This document shows positions 27,595 through 39,149 of a stretch of DNA of 64,000 nucleotides, in pieces. The position numbers and the translations under genes are program-made. The notes under the pieces were generated by a model. It ran no database searches, was not told the DNA's origin, and was given only the letters and a program-made list of their open reading frames with translations. Origin of the DNA: Streptomyces sp. HNM0574 (GTDB lineage Bacteria > Actinomycetota > Actinomycetes > Streptomycetales > Streptomycetaceae); NCBI RefSeq assembly GCF_012726235.1, contig NZ_JAASAH010000004.1, positions 248,001 to 312,000 on the forward strand, read 5' to 3'. Positions within the stretch are counted from its first letter, which is position 1; every line of letters starts with the position of its first letter.

Positions 27595-27770
27595 TCCCCC
27601 GTTCCCCCGTGTTCCCCCGTGGGTTCCCCCGTTCCCCCGTACGACCGACGTGGACTCCCCCGAGTCCTCGTCGGCCCCCCGGGTTCCCCCGTGGTCGTTC
27701 CCCCGACCCCCGTCGGTCCCCCCGCGGATCCCCCGTGATCCCCGTTCCCCCCGAGGGCGCCTTCGCGGCC
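27591..27770. repeat. Degenerate C-run array (GTTCCCCC-type units)
   Basis: About 170 bp contain more than ten runs of five or six C, many as GTTCCCCC units spaced irregularly. The other strand is a matching G-run array able to form G-quadruplexes. No coding signal is visible. The rest of this 563-bp gap, to 28015, holds no gene that I can support. Confidence 0.7.
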
Positions 27771-28015
27771 CCCTCACCCCCGTGGAGGGGGCCGCCGCGC
27801 CGTTCCGCCGCCCCGTGCCGGCGGTGCGGCGCCGCGCCCCGTTTCCGTGTCCCACACTCTGCCGTCCCGGGAGGGTGCCGGCCTATCCGCTGCGCTACTC
27901 AACCGGCGATCTAGGTAGCGGTACTCACGCCTGCGCACCCGACCCCACGGGAGCGCCCCCGCGCGGCCGCCCCGGCCCGCCGCCGCTCCCCCGCCGCCGG
28001 ATAAAGTCGCTCCTC

Positions 28016-29479
28016 ATGGCACGTATTGCGGTGATCGGCGCCGGCATGGGCGCGATGGCGGCGGCCGCCCGGCTGGCCGTGGCGGGACACCAGGTGACGG
28101 TGTACGAACGGGGCTCCACCCACGGCGGCGGAGTGGGCCGCTACGCACGCGAGGGCTTCGCCTTCGACACCGGGCCCGGCCTGCTCCCGCTGCCCGCCGT
28201 GTACCGCGACCTGTTCGTGAAGACCGGCCGCGAGCCGCTGGAGAAGTGCGTCGAGCTGGTCCAGGCGGACCCGGCGGCCGAGCACGTCTTCGCCGACGGC
28301 ACCCGCGTCCGGCTGCCCAACTCTTCCCGCGCGGGCGTCATTTCGGCGCTCGACTCCGCGCTCGGCGAGGGCGCGGGCGCCCGCTGGACGGACCTGCTCA
28401 CCCGCGCCCGCGAGGGCTGGGACGCCACCCGCCGCCCGCTGCTGGAGGAGCCGCTCACCACCGCGCCGGATGCCCAGGCCCCGCCCCGGCTGGCCCGGGA
28501 CCCGTATCCGGCGCTGCGCCGGAAGGGCCTGCTCCGCCGCCGTACGCCCACGCTCGCCGAGGCCGCGGCCGACGAACTGCGCGACCCGCGCCTCGTCGCC
28601 CTCCTGGAGAGCTACGCGTACGCCTACGGGCTCGACCCGGCGACGGCCCCCGCCGGAGCCGCCGTCCTGCCGTACATGGAGCACACCTTCGGCACCTGGT
28701 ACGTACGCGGCGGCATGCGCGCGCTCGCGGACGCGCTGCACCGGCGCTGCGAGGAGCGCCGCGTCGCGTTCCGCTTCGGCACCGAGGTGCTGCGCGTTCT
28801 GGAGCGGGACGGCCGGGCCGTGGGCGTCGAGACGTCCGAGGGGGCGCGGGAGGCCGACGCCGTGGTCGCGGGCGTCCCGCCGCACGCCCTGCCCGGCGCG
28901 GCGGACGGCTCCGGACCCGACGTCGTGACGAGGGCGGGCGAGGACGGCACCGCGCGCGCCCGGCTGACGGTGCTGCTCGCGCTGCGCGGCGCGCACCCCG
29001 AGGGCACCGCGCACCGCACCGTCGTGCACCGCGCGGACGCGCCCCCGCTCACCGTGCTGCGCCCCGACGATCCCGCGCTGCGCCCGGACGACGCGCACGC
29101 CACCGCCGTCCTGTCCGTCCCCGTCCCGGCCGCCGAGGCCCGGAACCCGGAGTACGGGGCCGCCGCCGACGGGCTGCTCGCCGCGGCCGACGCGGCCGGG
29201 CTGGAGCTGGGCCCACGGGTGCTGTGGCGCGAGATCCGCACCCCGGCCGACAACGCGGCCGAGACCGGCGCCCGCGACGGGCTCGTCCCCGCCCCCGCGC
29301 TCGCCGGCGCCGGGCCCGGCGGCCGTCCCGCGCGCACGCCCAACACCGCGCCGCTGGACGGGCTTTACCTGGTGGGCGGCTGGGCGCACCCCGGCGGCGG
29401 GCTGGCGCACGCGGGCATGTCCGGGGCGATGGCCGCCGGGCTCATCGTGGAGGGCAAGGGCTGGCGCGGCTCGCAGTAG
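28016..29479 (+). CDS. Phytoene desaturase-like FAD-dependent oxidoreductase
   Basis: The ATG at 28016 begins the dinucleotide-binding fold MARIAVIGAGMGAMAAAARLA (487 residues). The frame is open far upstream but without protein features. Other CrtI/amine-oxidase family blocks are YERGSTHGGGVGRY, FDTGPGLLPLPAVYRDLF, YMEHTFGTWYVRGGM and the C-terminal LYLVGGWAHPGGGLAHAGMSG FAD loop. No carotenoid genes are adjacent, so the substrate is unknown. There is no SD. TAAAGT 8 bp before the ATG could be a -10 for a leaderless mRNA. Confidence 0.88.
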   Translation: MARIAVIGAGMGAMAAAARLAVAGHQVTVYERGSTHGGGVGRYAREGFAFDTGPGLLPLPAVYRDLFVKTGREPLEKCVELVQADPAAEHVFADGTRVRLPNSSRAGVISALDSALGEGAGARWTDLLTRAREGWDATRRPLLEEPLTTAPDAQAPPRLARDPYPALRRKGLLRRRTPTLAEAAADELRDPRLVALLESYAYAYGLDPATAPAGAAVLPYMEHTFGTWYVRGGMRALADALHRRCEERRVAFRFGTEVLRVLERDGRAVGVETSEGAREADAVVAGVPPHALPGAADGSGPDVVTRAGEDGTARARLTVLLALRGAHPEGTAHRTVVHRADAPPLTVLRPDDPALRPDDAHATAVLSVPVPAAEARNPEYGAAADGLLAAADAAGLELGPRVLWREIRTPADNAAETGARDGLVPAPALAGAGPGGRPARTPNTAPLDGLYLVGGWAHPGGGLAHAGMSGAMAAGLIVEGKGWRGSQ

Positions 29480-29491
29480 CCGCGCGGGCGG

Positions 29492-30622
29492 TCAGTAGCC
29501 GCGCTGCTCCTCGGGGCGGACGCCGGGCGCGGCCGGGTCGTAGCCCTGCGCCGCGCCGTACGTCTCGGCGCCGTAGTACTGCTGCTCCGGCGGGAAGGGC
29601 GCGTTCGGGTCGCGCTGCTGCGGGAACCAGAGCCCGTCGCCCGCACCGCCCTGGGTGGCGAACTGCCCGTCGTAGGACCCGTCGTAGCCGTAGGGGCCGG
29701 GCTGCTCGCCGTACGGGCTGCCGTAGCCGTCCGCCGCGTACTGCTGAGGTGCCGGGTTCCCGGTCAGCGGGTCGTAGCCGGGCGGGTCGTAGGTCAGCGG
29801 GTCGTAGCCCGAGGTGTCGTACCCGTCCGGTGCCGGGTAGCCGGGGGCGTTCGTCCAGCCCGTGTCGTAGCCGCCGGGGGCCGCGTAGCCGTCGGGGCCC
29901 GCGTAGGAGCCGCTGCCGTCGTAGGCGATGTACGGGTCGGAGTAGGCGGCGTACGACTGCTGGCCCTGGAAGCCGTCCTGCGCGGGGTGGCCGTAACCGT
30001 CGTAGCCCTGCGCCGGGTAGGCGGTCTGGTCCTCGGGGGCGTAGCCGCCGCCGAAGAGGTCGGCCTGGGGCTGGCGGTCGTAGTGGCCGTAGGCCGGGTA
30101 CTGGTCCGTCTCGTCGGGCAGCGGGCCCGGCTGGAAGACGGACGGCTCGGCCAGCACGTCCTCGTCGGGCCGCTGCCCGGGCAGGTCGGACGGGCCGAAG
30201 CCCGGGCTGCCGTAGGCGGGGATCTCGAAGGTGCCGGTGTCGAAGCCGCCGGCGGCCGGGGCCTCGGCGGGTGCGGCACCCGGCGCCTCCGCCTCCAGGC
30301 CGGAGACCTGGAGCGTCGGCTCGGCCTCGGGGGCGCGTTCGCGACGCCCGCGACGGCCGGCGCCCGGCTTCCCGGTCAGCGCCCAGCCGTTCACGAATCC
30401 CCGCCGGTGGGAGAGCGTCACATAGGTCTGTCCTGTGGCGAAGGCGGCGATCCCGATCCCGATCACGACGACCGAGGGGATCACCGCCCCCGCCACCACT
30501 CCGGCGAATCCGGCGAAGGCGAGCAGCCGCCACCGCAGCCGCGCCTTGTACTGCAGCAGGACTTCTGCCAGCAGCCACAAGGCGACGACGCCAAAGGCGA
30601 TGTAGAGGACCGTCCAGCCCAT
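29492..30622 (-). CDS. Membrane protein with Tyr/Gly/Pro-rich disordered tail
   Basis: This is an unrecognised 376-residue protein. Residues 1-20 and about 30-62 are hydrophobic (two or three membrane helices), followed by QTYVTLSHRRGFVNGWALTG and a basic patch. The remaining 250 or so residues are low complexity: Asp, Gly, Pro, Gln and about 30 Tyr, roughly one in eight, in units such as GYD, DGYG and YPAYG. Such tails are usually disordered and can be tyrosine-phosphorylated or form condensates, but no function is shown here. The gene is convergent with the FAD enzyme and 41 bp downstream of metF. Confidence 0.8.
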   Translation of the reverse strand: MGWTVLYIAFGVVALWLLAEVLLQYKARLRWRLLAFAGFAGVVAGAVIPSVVVIGIGIAAFATGQTYVTLSHRRGFVNGWALTGKPGAGRRGRRERAPEAEPTLQVSGLEAEAPGAAPAEAPAAGGFDTGTFEIPAYGSPGFGPSDLPGQRPDEDVLAEPSVFQPGPLPDETDQYPAYGHYDRQPQADLFGGGYAPEDQTAYPAQGYDGYGHPAQDGFQGQQSYAAYSDPYIAYDGSGSYAGPDGYAAPGGYDTGWTNAPGYPAPDGYDTSGYDPLTYDPPGYDPLTGNPAPQQYAADGYGSPYGEQPGPYGYDGSYDGQFATQGGAGDGLWFPQQRDPNAPFPPEQQYYGAETYGAAQGYDPAAPGVRPEEQRGY

Positions 30623-30663
30623 GTCCGCCCCTCTTTCCGCTGCCGCGGCCGGTCAGCGCTCGC

Positions 30664-31581
30664 TCAGGACCGCTTGTTCAGTCCCAGGTTCTCGTGGATC
30701 TCGAGCGTCGCCGTGGAGTGGTTGAGCGTAATGAAGTGGAGTCCGGGGACGTCCTCGGCCATCAGCTTCGTGCAGAGTTCCGTGGCGCACTCGATCCCGA
30801 CCGAGCGTACAGCCGCCGGGTCGTCTTCGACTGCGCGGAGACGGTCCAACATGTCTTGCGGAATGGTCGCGTTGCTGAGCTGAGCAAACCGCTCGATCTG
30901 CCGCACGCTGGTGACGGGCATGATCTCGGGGATGATCGGCGTTTCGCAACCCGCGGCCGCCACGCTGTCCCGCAGCCGGAAGTAGTCCTCGGCGCGGAAG
31001 AACATCTGCGTGATCGCGTAGTCGGCACCGGCTTTGCACTTGTTGACGAAGTGCCGGACGTCGGTGTCCCAGTCGTCGGACCGGGGGTGCATCTCCGGGA
31101 ACGCCGCGACGCCGACGCTGAAGTCGCCCGACTCCTTGAGCAGCTCGACGAGGTCGGCCGCGTACAGGAGCCCGTCGGGGTGCTTGACCCACTCGCCCAT
31201 CGGGTCGCCGGGCGGGTCGCCGCGGACCGCGAGCACGTTGCGGATGCCCGCGTCGAGGTACTGCCCGATGACGTTGCGCAGCTCGCTGCGCGAGTGGTTC
31301 ACCGCGGTGAGGTGGGCGACGGGGGTGAGGGTCGTCTCCGAGGTGATCCGCTCCGTGTTGCGGACCGTGCCCTCGCGGGAGGAGCCCCCCGCGCCGTAGG
31401 TGACGGAGACGAACGTCGGTGAGACGGCCTCGATGCGCCGCAGTGCGTCCCAGAGCGTGCGTTCACCCTTCTCGGTCTTCGGCGCGAAGAATTCGAAGGA
31501 GTAGGACTTCTCCCCGGTCGCGAGGAGCTCACGTACGGTCGGCGTGCGGTCTGTCCTGGTAGCTGAGATACCAATGGCCAT
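30664..31581 (-). CDS. metF: 5,10-methylenetetrahydrofolate reductase MetF
   Basis: MetF reduces 5,10-methylene-THF to 5-methyl-THF for methionine synthesis, using FAD. The 305 residues include [73 protein letters not shown] and [11 protein letters not shown]. All are standard TIM-barrel MTHFR blocks. It lies downstream of thiE on the same strand, 100 bp apart. No SD is evident, and a -10-like TAGCCT lies 6 bp before the ATG. Confidence 0.97.
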   Translation of the reverse strand: MAIGISATRTDRTPTVRELLATGEKSYSFEFFAPKTEKGERTLWDALRRIEAVSPTFVSVTYGAGGSSREGTVRNTERITSETTLTPVAHLTAVNHSRSELRNVIGQYLDAGIRNVLAVRGDPPGDPMGEWVKHPDGLLYAADLVELLKESGDFSVGVAAFPEMHPRSDDWDTDVRHFVNKCKAGADYAITQMFFRAEDYFRLRDSVAAAGCETPIIPEIMPVTSVRQIERFAQLSNATIPQDMLDRLRAVEDDPAAVRSVGIECATELCTKLMAEDVPGLHFITLNHSTATLEIHENLGLNKRS

Positions 31582-31587
31582 ACGGGC

Positions 31588-31618
31588 AGGCTAGTCCCAT
31601 CGGGCCATGGCTGGTCGA
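31588..31618 (-). promoter_or_regulatory. metF: Candidate leaderless promoter of metF
   Basis: On the minus strand TAGCCT (31588-31593) fits TANNNT and ends 6 bp before the metF ATG, so transcription would start at the start codon. TCGACC at 31613-31618 is a poor -35 with 19-bp spacing. The short inverted repeat GTCCAC-TTC-GTGGAC at 31666-31680 just after thiE could end the upstream transcript. Confidence 0.35.
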
Positions 31619-31681
31619 GAGCGGGGGTGTTACGTGCCCATCCGTCCGCTTCCGTTCCGCAGGTTGTCCACTTCGTGGACG

Positions 31682-32344
31682 TCAGGGGGCTGGTTCGGCA
31701 CGCTCCCGGAGCCGCTCGGCGAGCCGGGCCGCGGCCTTCGCCGGGTCCTTCGCGGCCGTGATCGCGCGAACGACGACGACCCGGCGCGCTCCCGCGTCGA
31801 GCACCTCGTCGAGGTTGTCCTCGTCGATTCCGCCGATCGCGAACCACGGACGCTCGGGCGCCCGCGCCGCCGCGTACCGGACGAGGGACAGGCCGGGCGC
31901 GTGCCGCCCCGGCTTCGTCGGGGTGGGCCAGCAGGGGCCGGTGCAGAAGTAGTCGGTGCCGGGCTCGGCGATCGCGGCGTCGACCTCGGCCTCGGCGTGG
32001 GTGGAGCGGCCGATCAGCGGCGCCTCGCCGAGCAGCGCGCGGGCCGCGGGGACGGGCAGATCGCCCTGGCCGAGATGCAGCACGTCGGCACCGGCCGCGT
32101 GCGCCACGTCGGCGCGGTCGTTGACGGCGAGGAGCTTGCCGTGCCGGCGGCACGCCTCGGCGAGGACGGCGAGGTGCTCCAGCTCCTGGGCCGCCTCCAT
32201 GCCCTTGTCCCGCAGCTGCACGATGTCGACGCCGGAGCCGAGCACCGCGTCCAGGAACTCGGGCAGGTCGCCCTGCTCCCTGCGGGCGTCGGTGCACAGG
32301 TACAGCCGCGCGTCGGCGAGCTGTCGGCGGGCGGTGGCGGTCAC
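31682..32344 (-). CDS. thiE: Thiamine-phosphate synthase ThiE
   Basis: ThiE couples HMP-PP and thiazole phosphate to thiamine phosphate. The 220-residue TIM barrel has [74 protein letters not shown] and [19 protein letters not shown]. All active-site blocks are present. It is separated from the plus-strand thiOSG operon by two minus-strand genes, and no TPP riboswitch precedes it. A strong hairpin sits 27 bp upstream of its start. Confidence 0.97.
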   Translation of the reverse strand: MTATARRQLADARLYLCTDARREQGDLPEFLDAVLGSGVDIVQLRDKGMEAAQELEHLAVLAEACRRHGKLLAVNDRADVAHAAGADVLHLGQGDLPVPAARALLGEAPLIGRSTHAEAEVDAAIAEPGTDYFCTGPCWPTPTKPGRHAPGLSLVRYAAARAPERPWFAIGGIDEDNLDEVLDAGARRVVVVRAITAAKDPAKAAARLAERLRERAEPAP

Positions 32345-32370
32345 GAAGAGTCCCCCCGGATCGAGCCCGT

Positions 32371-32399
32371 ACGGGCCGGGGCGCGGCGCCCCGGCCCGT
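32371..32399. terminator. GC-rich hairpin between the Rv2175c-like gene and thiE
   Basis: Arms 32371-32384 and 32386-32399 are perfect 14-mers; the innermost bases must open to form the loop. It lies 62 bp after the stop of the minus-strand DNA-binding gene and upstream of thiE. It is probably a terminator for the former. Confidence 0.65.
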
Positions 32400-32460
32400 G
32401 CGGGCGGTGGTGTGCTGTGTCGTCACCGGCGCGCGGGGGCGCCGGTCGGTTCGGCCGGTG

Positions 32461-32826
32461 TCAGACCGCGAGGGCCTGGGCGCGGCGCTTCACCTCGGTC
32501 CCGCGGTTCTCCCGCAGGGCCTGGGCCGGGGTTCCCGGCAGGCTGTCGTCCGCGGTGAACAGCCACTCCAGCATCTCCTCGTCGCTGAAGCCGTCGTCCT
32601 TGAGGAGCGTGATGGTGCCGACGAGGCCCTTCACGATCCGGCCCTCGCCGATGAAGTCGGCGGGCACCATGAGCACCCGGTTCTCCCCGCGGCGCACCGC
32701 GATCAGCTGAGCCTCCTTGACCAGCTGCCGGACACGCGTCACTTCGACGCCGAGCTTCTCGGCGACGTCGGGAAGGTTGAGCCAGGCGGGGACGAGAGCA
32801 TCGGTCTTTGCGTCAATCTCGGTCAC
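32461..32826 (-). CDS. Rv2175c-family DNA-binding protein
   Basis: This 121-residue protein starts at a GTG (MTEIDAKTDALVPAWLNLPD). An upstream GTG at 32850 lacks an SD. It has a winged-helix/MerR-like DNA-binding domain (LPDVAEKLGVEVTRVRQLVKE) and a C-terminal block with FSDEEMLEWLFTADDSLPGTPAQALREN, as in Mycobacterium Rv2175c. That homologue is a substrate of the Ser/Thr kinase PknL, which is encoded beside it. Here a PASTA kinase gene lies 4 kb away. The DNA target is unknown. Confidence 0.85.
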   Translation of the reverse strand: MTEIDAKTDALVPAWLNLPDVAEKLGVEVTRVRQLVKEAQLIAVRRGENRVLMVPADFIGEGRIVKGLVGTITLLKDDGFSDEEMLEWLFTADDSLPGTPAQALRENRGTEVKRRAQALAV

Positions 32827-32859
32827 GGTCCCAAGCCTGCCATCCCGCACCGACAGTCA

Positions 32860-34092
32860 CTAGCGCGCGGCCTTCTTCAGGCTGGTGGAGACGTCCGCCA
32901 GACGGTCCCGCTCGACCGGCGTCCCCTGCTGCATCAGCTTCCTGGCCTGCGCGAGGTCGCGCGGCCTGCCGACGGCGAGGACCGCGGTCAGGCGCTCCTC
33001 GCGCAGCCAGCACACGGCCCAGGCCGCACCCTCCGGGTCGCCGCGGCGCACCAGTTCGTCACCCGGCAGGTGATGCCCGGCGTACTGCACGAACCGGCCG
33101 AACTGCTCCGACCAGAAGTAGGGCACCGGGTCGTAGACCCGCGCCTCGGGGGTGCCGTCGGCGTAGCCCTCGGCCAGCAGGTTCGCGGCGACGGCCTGCG
33201 GGCCCTGGAGCGCGTTGTCCCAGTGGTGGACGAGCAGCCTGCGGCCGTAGCGCGCGGAGGGGAAGGAGGCGCAGTCGCCGACGGCGTAGACGTCGGGCAC
33301 CGAGGCGCGCAGATGCGCGTCGGCCAGCACCGCACCGTGCTCGTCCAGCGCGACGCCGGAGCCCTCCAGCCAGCGGGTGGCGGGGCGCGAGCCGATGCCG
33401 ACGACGACGGCGTCGGCGGGCAGCCGCGAACCGTCGGTGAGGAGGACGCCGCCCTCCTCGACGGAGGCGACGGCGACGCCCGTGCGCAGTTCGGCCCCGC
33501 TCTGCTCGTACCAGGCCCGCATCGGCGCGGTGACCTCGGCGGGCAGCGCGCCCGGCAGCGGCCCCTCGGCCGCCTCCACGACGGTGACGGCGCAGCCCGA
33601 CTCCCGTGCGGCGGTGGCGAATTCGGCGCCGATCCACCCGGCGCCGACGACCACCACCGACTGCCGTCCGGCCAGCACCGGCCGCAGCCTGGCCGCGTCG
33701 TCCAGGGTGCGCAGCAGGTGCACCCCCGGCACGCCCTCGCTGCCGGGCAGCGTCAGCGGTTCGGCCCCGGTGGCGATGACGAGCCGGTCGTAGGGGACGG
33801 GCCCCGACTCGGTGTCGAGGAGGTGTTCCTCGGGGCGCAGGCCCGTCACGTCCCGGCCGAGCTCCAGCTCGATGCCGAGGTCGTCGAAGTCGACGTCGAA
33901 GGCCGAGCTCTCGGCCTGTCCGAGGAGTACCGCCTTGGACAGCGGCGGCCGGTCGTACGGCTGGTGCGGCTCCGCGCCGATCAGCCGGACCGGGCCGCTC
34001 CACCCCTGTGCCCGCAGTTGCACGGCCGTCTGCACCCCGGCCATGCCCGCTCCGACGACGACCACCCGCTGCCGCTTCTGACTGTCATTCAC
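32860..34092 (-). CDS. FAD/NAD(P)-dependent oxidoreductase (ferredoxin reductase-like)
   Basis: The GTG at 34092 (MNDSQKRQRVVVVGAGMAG) gives 410 residues. Motifs: FAD-binding VVVVGAGMAGVQTAVQLR, DRPPLSKAVLLG (typical of rhodocoxin/putidaredoxin reductases), LVIATGAEP, NAD-binding VVVVGAGWIGAEFATAA, and the FAD site VYAVGDCASF. The C-terminal part matches the reductase domain of this class. No ferredoxin or P450 gene is adjacent, so the electron partner is unknown. It diverges from the thiamine operon. Confidence 0.88.
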   Translation of the reverse strand: MNDSQKRQRVVVVGAGMAGVQTAVQLRAQGWSGPVRLIGAEPHQPYDRPPLSKAVLLGQAESSAFDVDFDDLGIELELGRDVTGLRPEEHLLDTESGPVPYDRLVIATGAEPLTLPGSEGVPGVHLLRTLDDAARLRPVLAGRQSVVVVGAGWIGAEFATAARESGCAVTVVEAAEGPLPGALPAEVTAPMRAWYEQSGAELRTGVAVASVEEGGVLLTDGSRLPADAVVVGIGSRPATRWLEGSGVALDEHGAVLADAHLRASVPDVYAVGDCASFPSARYGRRLLVHHWDNALQGPQAVAANLLAEGYADGTPEARVYDPVPYFWSEQFGRFVQYAGHHLPGDELVRRGDPEGAAWAVCWLREERLTAVLAVGRPRDLAQARKLMQQGTPVERDRLADVSTSLKKAAR

Positions 34093-34270
34093 ACGATCAC
34101 TGTATGCCGCGGCACCCCGCGGGCACACGGGTACCGCCCTTCCCGCCCGGGCTCCCCCGTCCCCCGCGTCCCCACCGGCCCCTTACCCGGCGTGAGAGAG
34201 GCGCAGTAGGGTGGTCGGCGGCATTGGCACACCGCGTACGGCGGCCCGCGAGGGCGGCCGCGCGCGGAAC

Positions 34271-34363
34271 GCGGGAGTCCGGACGCACCGGGCTGAGAGG
34301 GAGGCTGGCGGCCTCCGACCGTACGAACCTGATCCGGTTCACACCGGCGAAGGGAGGAGCAGG
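34271..34363 (+). promoter_or_regulatory. TPP riboswitch (THI element)
   Basis: The thi-box hallmarks are in order: CTGAGAGGGAGG near 34293-34304, then ACCGTACGAACCTGATCCGG (34318-34337) and TTCACACCGGCGAAGGGAGG. The 3' end of the element contains the purine-rich GGGAGGAGCAGG that is also the SD of thiO. Thiamine pyrophosphate binding would therefore hide the ribosome site. It controls thiO, thiS and thiG. Confidence 0.95.
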
Positions 34364-34369
34364 ATTCTC

Positions 34370-36698
<2,329 letters not shown>

Positions 36699-36703
36699 CA
36701 CCG

Positions 36704-36734
36704 GCCGTACATCCGGCATCGGCGGACGTACGGC
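36704..36734 (+). terminator. Hairpin terminator after thiG
   Basis: Arms GCCGTACATCCG (36704-36715) and CGGACGTACGGC (36723-36734) pair over 12 bp with one G-U and a 7-nt loop, starting 6 bp after the thiG stop. Confidence 0.75.
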
Positions 36735-36842
36735 GCCCAACGGACAAGCCGGGCGGGGGCCGTGTCACCGTTCGGCTTCATTCGCCCGGCCCCCGGGCCT
36801 CCACGCGCGGGGGCGCCGGCGGCGGCTCGTAGACTCGACGCG

Positions 36843-38792
36843 ATGGATACGACCCTTCAGGACGGGCTGTTCGGACAGGTTCTCGACGGCCGGTACCGCA
36901 TCGACGGGCGGATCGCCGTCGGCGGCATGGCCACCGTCTATCGCGCGGTGGACACCCGCCTCGACCGCGTGCTCGCCCTGAAAGTGATGCACCCCTCGCT
37001 CGCCGCCGACGGAGCCTTCGTCGAGCGGTTCATCCGCGAGGCCAAGTCGGCCGCGCTGCTCGCCCACCCCAATGTCGTGGGCGTCTTCGACCAGGGCACC
37101 GACGGCGACTACGTCTACCTGGCCATGGAGTACGTCTCCGGCTGCACGCTCCGCGACGTCCTGCGGGACCGCGGGGCGCTCCAGCCGCGCGCGGCGCTCG
37201 ACATCCTGGAGCCGGTGCTCGCCGCGCTCGGCGCCGCGCACCGCGCGGGGCTCGTGCACCGCGACATGAAGCCGGAGAACGTGCTGATCGGGGACGACGG
37301 CCGGGTCAAGGTCGCCGACTTCGGCCTGGTGAGGGCGGTGGACAGCCAGACCTCCACCAGCACCGAGTCAGTCCTGGGCACCGTCTCCTACCTCGCGCCC
37401 GAGCAGATCGAGCACGGCACCGCGGACACCCGCACCGACCTGTACGCCTGCGGCGTGATGCTGCACGAGATGCTCACCGGCGCCAAGCCGCACGCGGGCG
37501 GCACCCCGGCCCAGGTGCTCTACCAGCACCTGCACGAGGACGTGGCCGCGCCGTCGCGGTCCGTCCCCGGCCTCGCCGCCGCGCTCGACGGCCTGGTCGC
37601 CCGCGCCGCCGCGCGCGCCCCCGAGGCGCGCCCGCAGGACGCGGTCGCGCTGCTGTCGGAGGTGCGCGCCGCCCGCGCCACCCTCACCGAGGCGGAGCTG
37701 GACGCCGTCCCGCCGCAGGCCAGGCAGGAGCCGGGGGACGCCGCCGGCACCGAGGCGCGGACGAGCGTGATCGCCCGCGCGGCCGTCACCCCCGTCTCGA
37801 TGACGCGGCAGACCCCGCTGCCGGACGCGGCGGACGGGGACGCCGGCCCGCTCGACCGCACCAGCCGCTTCAGCCTCCCGGACTCCCCCGCGGGCCGGGG
37901 CCGCGCGGGCGGACGCCGGGGCCCGCGCAGGTCCGTCCTCGCCGTGCTCGCCGCCGTGCTGCTGGCGCTGGTGGGCACCGGCTTCTGGTACGTCAACGCG
38001 GGCCAGTTCACCCGGACCCCGGCGGTGCTGGACCAGACCCAGGAGAAGGCGACGGAGGCACTCCGGGACGCGGGGCTGGACGTCTCCGTCACCCGCGAGT
38101 TCAGCGTGCGCACCGAGAAGGGCCACGTGATCGGCACCGACCCGGCGCCGGGCGAGCGCATCCGCAACACCGGGACGGTGAAGCTGACGGTTTCGCGCGG
38201 CCCGAACGAGGTGAAGATCCCGGACCTGTCCGGCACCCCGCTCAAGGACGCCGAGCGCAAGCTCAAGGAGGCGGGCCTCGAACCGGGCGTCGTCAGCCGC
38301 AGGTTCGACGCCGAGACCGCGCAGGGCTCGGTCATCGCCACCGAGCCGGGCGCGGGCACCAAACGCCGCCCGGGCACGGCCGTCGCGCTGTCGGTCTCCA
38401 AGGGCGCCGAGCTGTCCGTGCCCGACGTGGTCGGCAGCCCGGCCGCCAAGGCGAAGGAGAAGCTGAGCGACGCCGGGTTCACGGTGCGGTTCGCGAAGGA
38501 GCGGGTGTTCTCCGGCGAGGCGAAGGGCGCGGTGGCCCGGCAGTCGCCCGGCGAGGGCAGCGCCGCGGCGAAGAACGACACGGTCACGCTCACCCTGTCC
38601 AAGGGCCGGGACATGGTGCCGGTGCCCGACGTGGAGGGGAAGGACCGGGACGCGGCGGTCAAGCAGCTCAGGCGCGCCGGGTTCAAGGTCACCACGCACC
38701 GCATCTTCATCGGCGACACGGTCTTCAAGCAGACCCCGGGCAGCGGCGGCAAGGCCCCGCGCGGCTCCGGCGTCACCCTCTGGCTGCGGTGA
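36843..38792 (+). CDS. PASTA-domain Ser/Thr protein kinase (PknB type)
   Basis: This 649-residue membrane kinase has a catalytic domain (about 15-275) with the glycine loop IAVGGMATVY, Lys47 in LALKVM, HRD at 139-141 (HRDMKPEN), DFG at 159-161 and the activation segment TSTSTESVLGTVSYLAPEQ. A 90-residue linker and one membrane helix (about 364-386) precede four extracellular PASTA repeats of about 65 residues each that end the protein. PASTA domains sense muropeptides or lipid II. TAGACT 7 bp before the ATG suggests a leaderless mRNA; no SD is seen. Confidence 0.95.
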   Translation: MDTTLQDGLFGQVLDGRYRIDGRIAVGGMATVYRAVDTRLDRVLALKVMHPSLAADGAFVERFIREAKSAALLAHPNVVGVFDQGTDGDYVYLAMEYVSGCTLRDVLRDRGALQPRAALDILEPVLAALGAAHRAGLVHRDMKPENVLIGDDGRVKVADFGLVRAVDSQTSTSTESVLGTVSYLAPEQIEHGTADTRTDLYACGVMLHEMLTGAKPHAGGTPAQVLYQHLHEDVAAPSRSVPGLAAALDGLVARAAARAPEARPQDAVALLSEVRAARATLTEAELDAVPPQARQEPGDAAGTEARTSVIARAAVTPVSMTRQTPLPDAADGDAGPLDRTSRFSLPDSPAGRGRAGGRRGPRRSVLAVLAAVLLALVGTGFWYVNAGQFTRTPAVLDQTQEKATEALRDAGLDVSVTREFSVRTEKGHVIGTDPAPGERIRNTGTVKLTVSRGPNEVKIPDLSGTPLKDAERKLKEAGLEPGVVSRRFDAETAQGSVIATEPGAGTKRRPGTAVALSVSKGAELSVPDVVGSPAAKAKEKLSDAGFTVRFAKERVFSGEAKGAVARQSPGEGSAAAKNDTVTLTLSKGRDMVPVPDVEGKDRDAAVKQLRRAGFKVTTHRIFIGDTVFKQTPGSGGKAPRGSGVTLWLR

Positions 38793-38836
38793 CGCCGCCC
38801 GTCGCCCGCGCCCGCTGAGGCGTCCGCACCCCGTAC

Positions 38837-38871
38837 GAGGCCCCCGTCGGCATTGCGCCGGCGGGGGCCTC
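38837..38871 (+). terminator. Terminator hairpin after the PASTA kinase
   Basis: Arms 38837-38851 (GAGGCCCCCGTCGGC) and 38857-38871 pair over 15 bp with one G-U and an ATTGC loop, 44 bp after the kinase stop. Confidence 0.85.
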
Positions 38872-39149
38872 GTCGTGCCGGTACGGCGGGGCCGCGGGCC
38901 CGTGCGGGAAGGGCCGTGACGCCGTCCTCTCGGTTCGCCCGAAATGTCCTCGACTTCTCGTGCACACGGATCAACCGAGCGTGTCGAAACCCCCGGCATT
39001 CTGTGACGCCACCCATAGGACGCACGTCACTTACGAAATCGCCTAGTGGAAGCAACCCCGGTTCACAGGTGAACAACCGGGCCCCGGGGAGCCCTCGATG
39101 CCCGGTTTCTTCGGGTACGGGTCACGAATCCGGATAGTACGTCACACTT

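Noticed and set aside
27887-27898. Minus-strand GTAGCGCAGCGG, like a tRNA D arm
   Set aside because: No matching D stem, anticodon arm, T arm or acceptor stem can be folded around it. It is not a tRNA gene and I cannot support an attachment site.
27528-27914. Open frame of 128 codons across the C-run array
   Set aside because: The translation is Pro/Arg/Ser repetition produced by the C-runs, with no SD and no domain. I regard it as non-coding.
39000-39140. Possible ydaO (c-di-AMP) riboswitch in the region before the promoter
   Set aside because: Some GGGG and CGGGTACGGG strings are suggestive, but the conserved ydaO core and its terminal stem are not found. The candidate promoter lies downstream of it.
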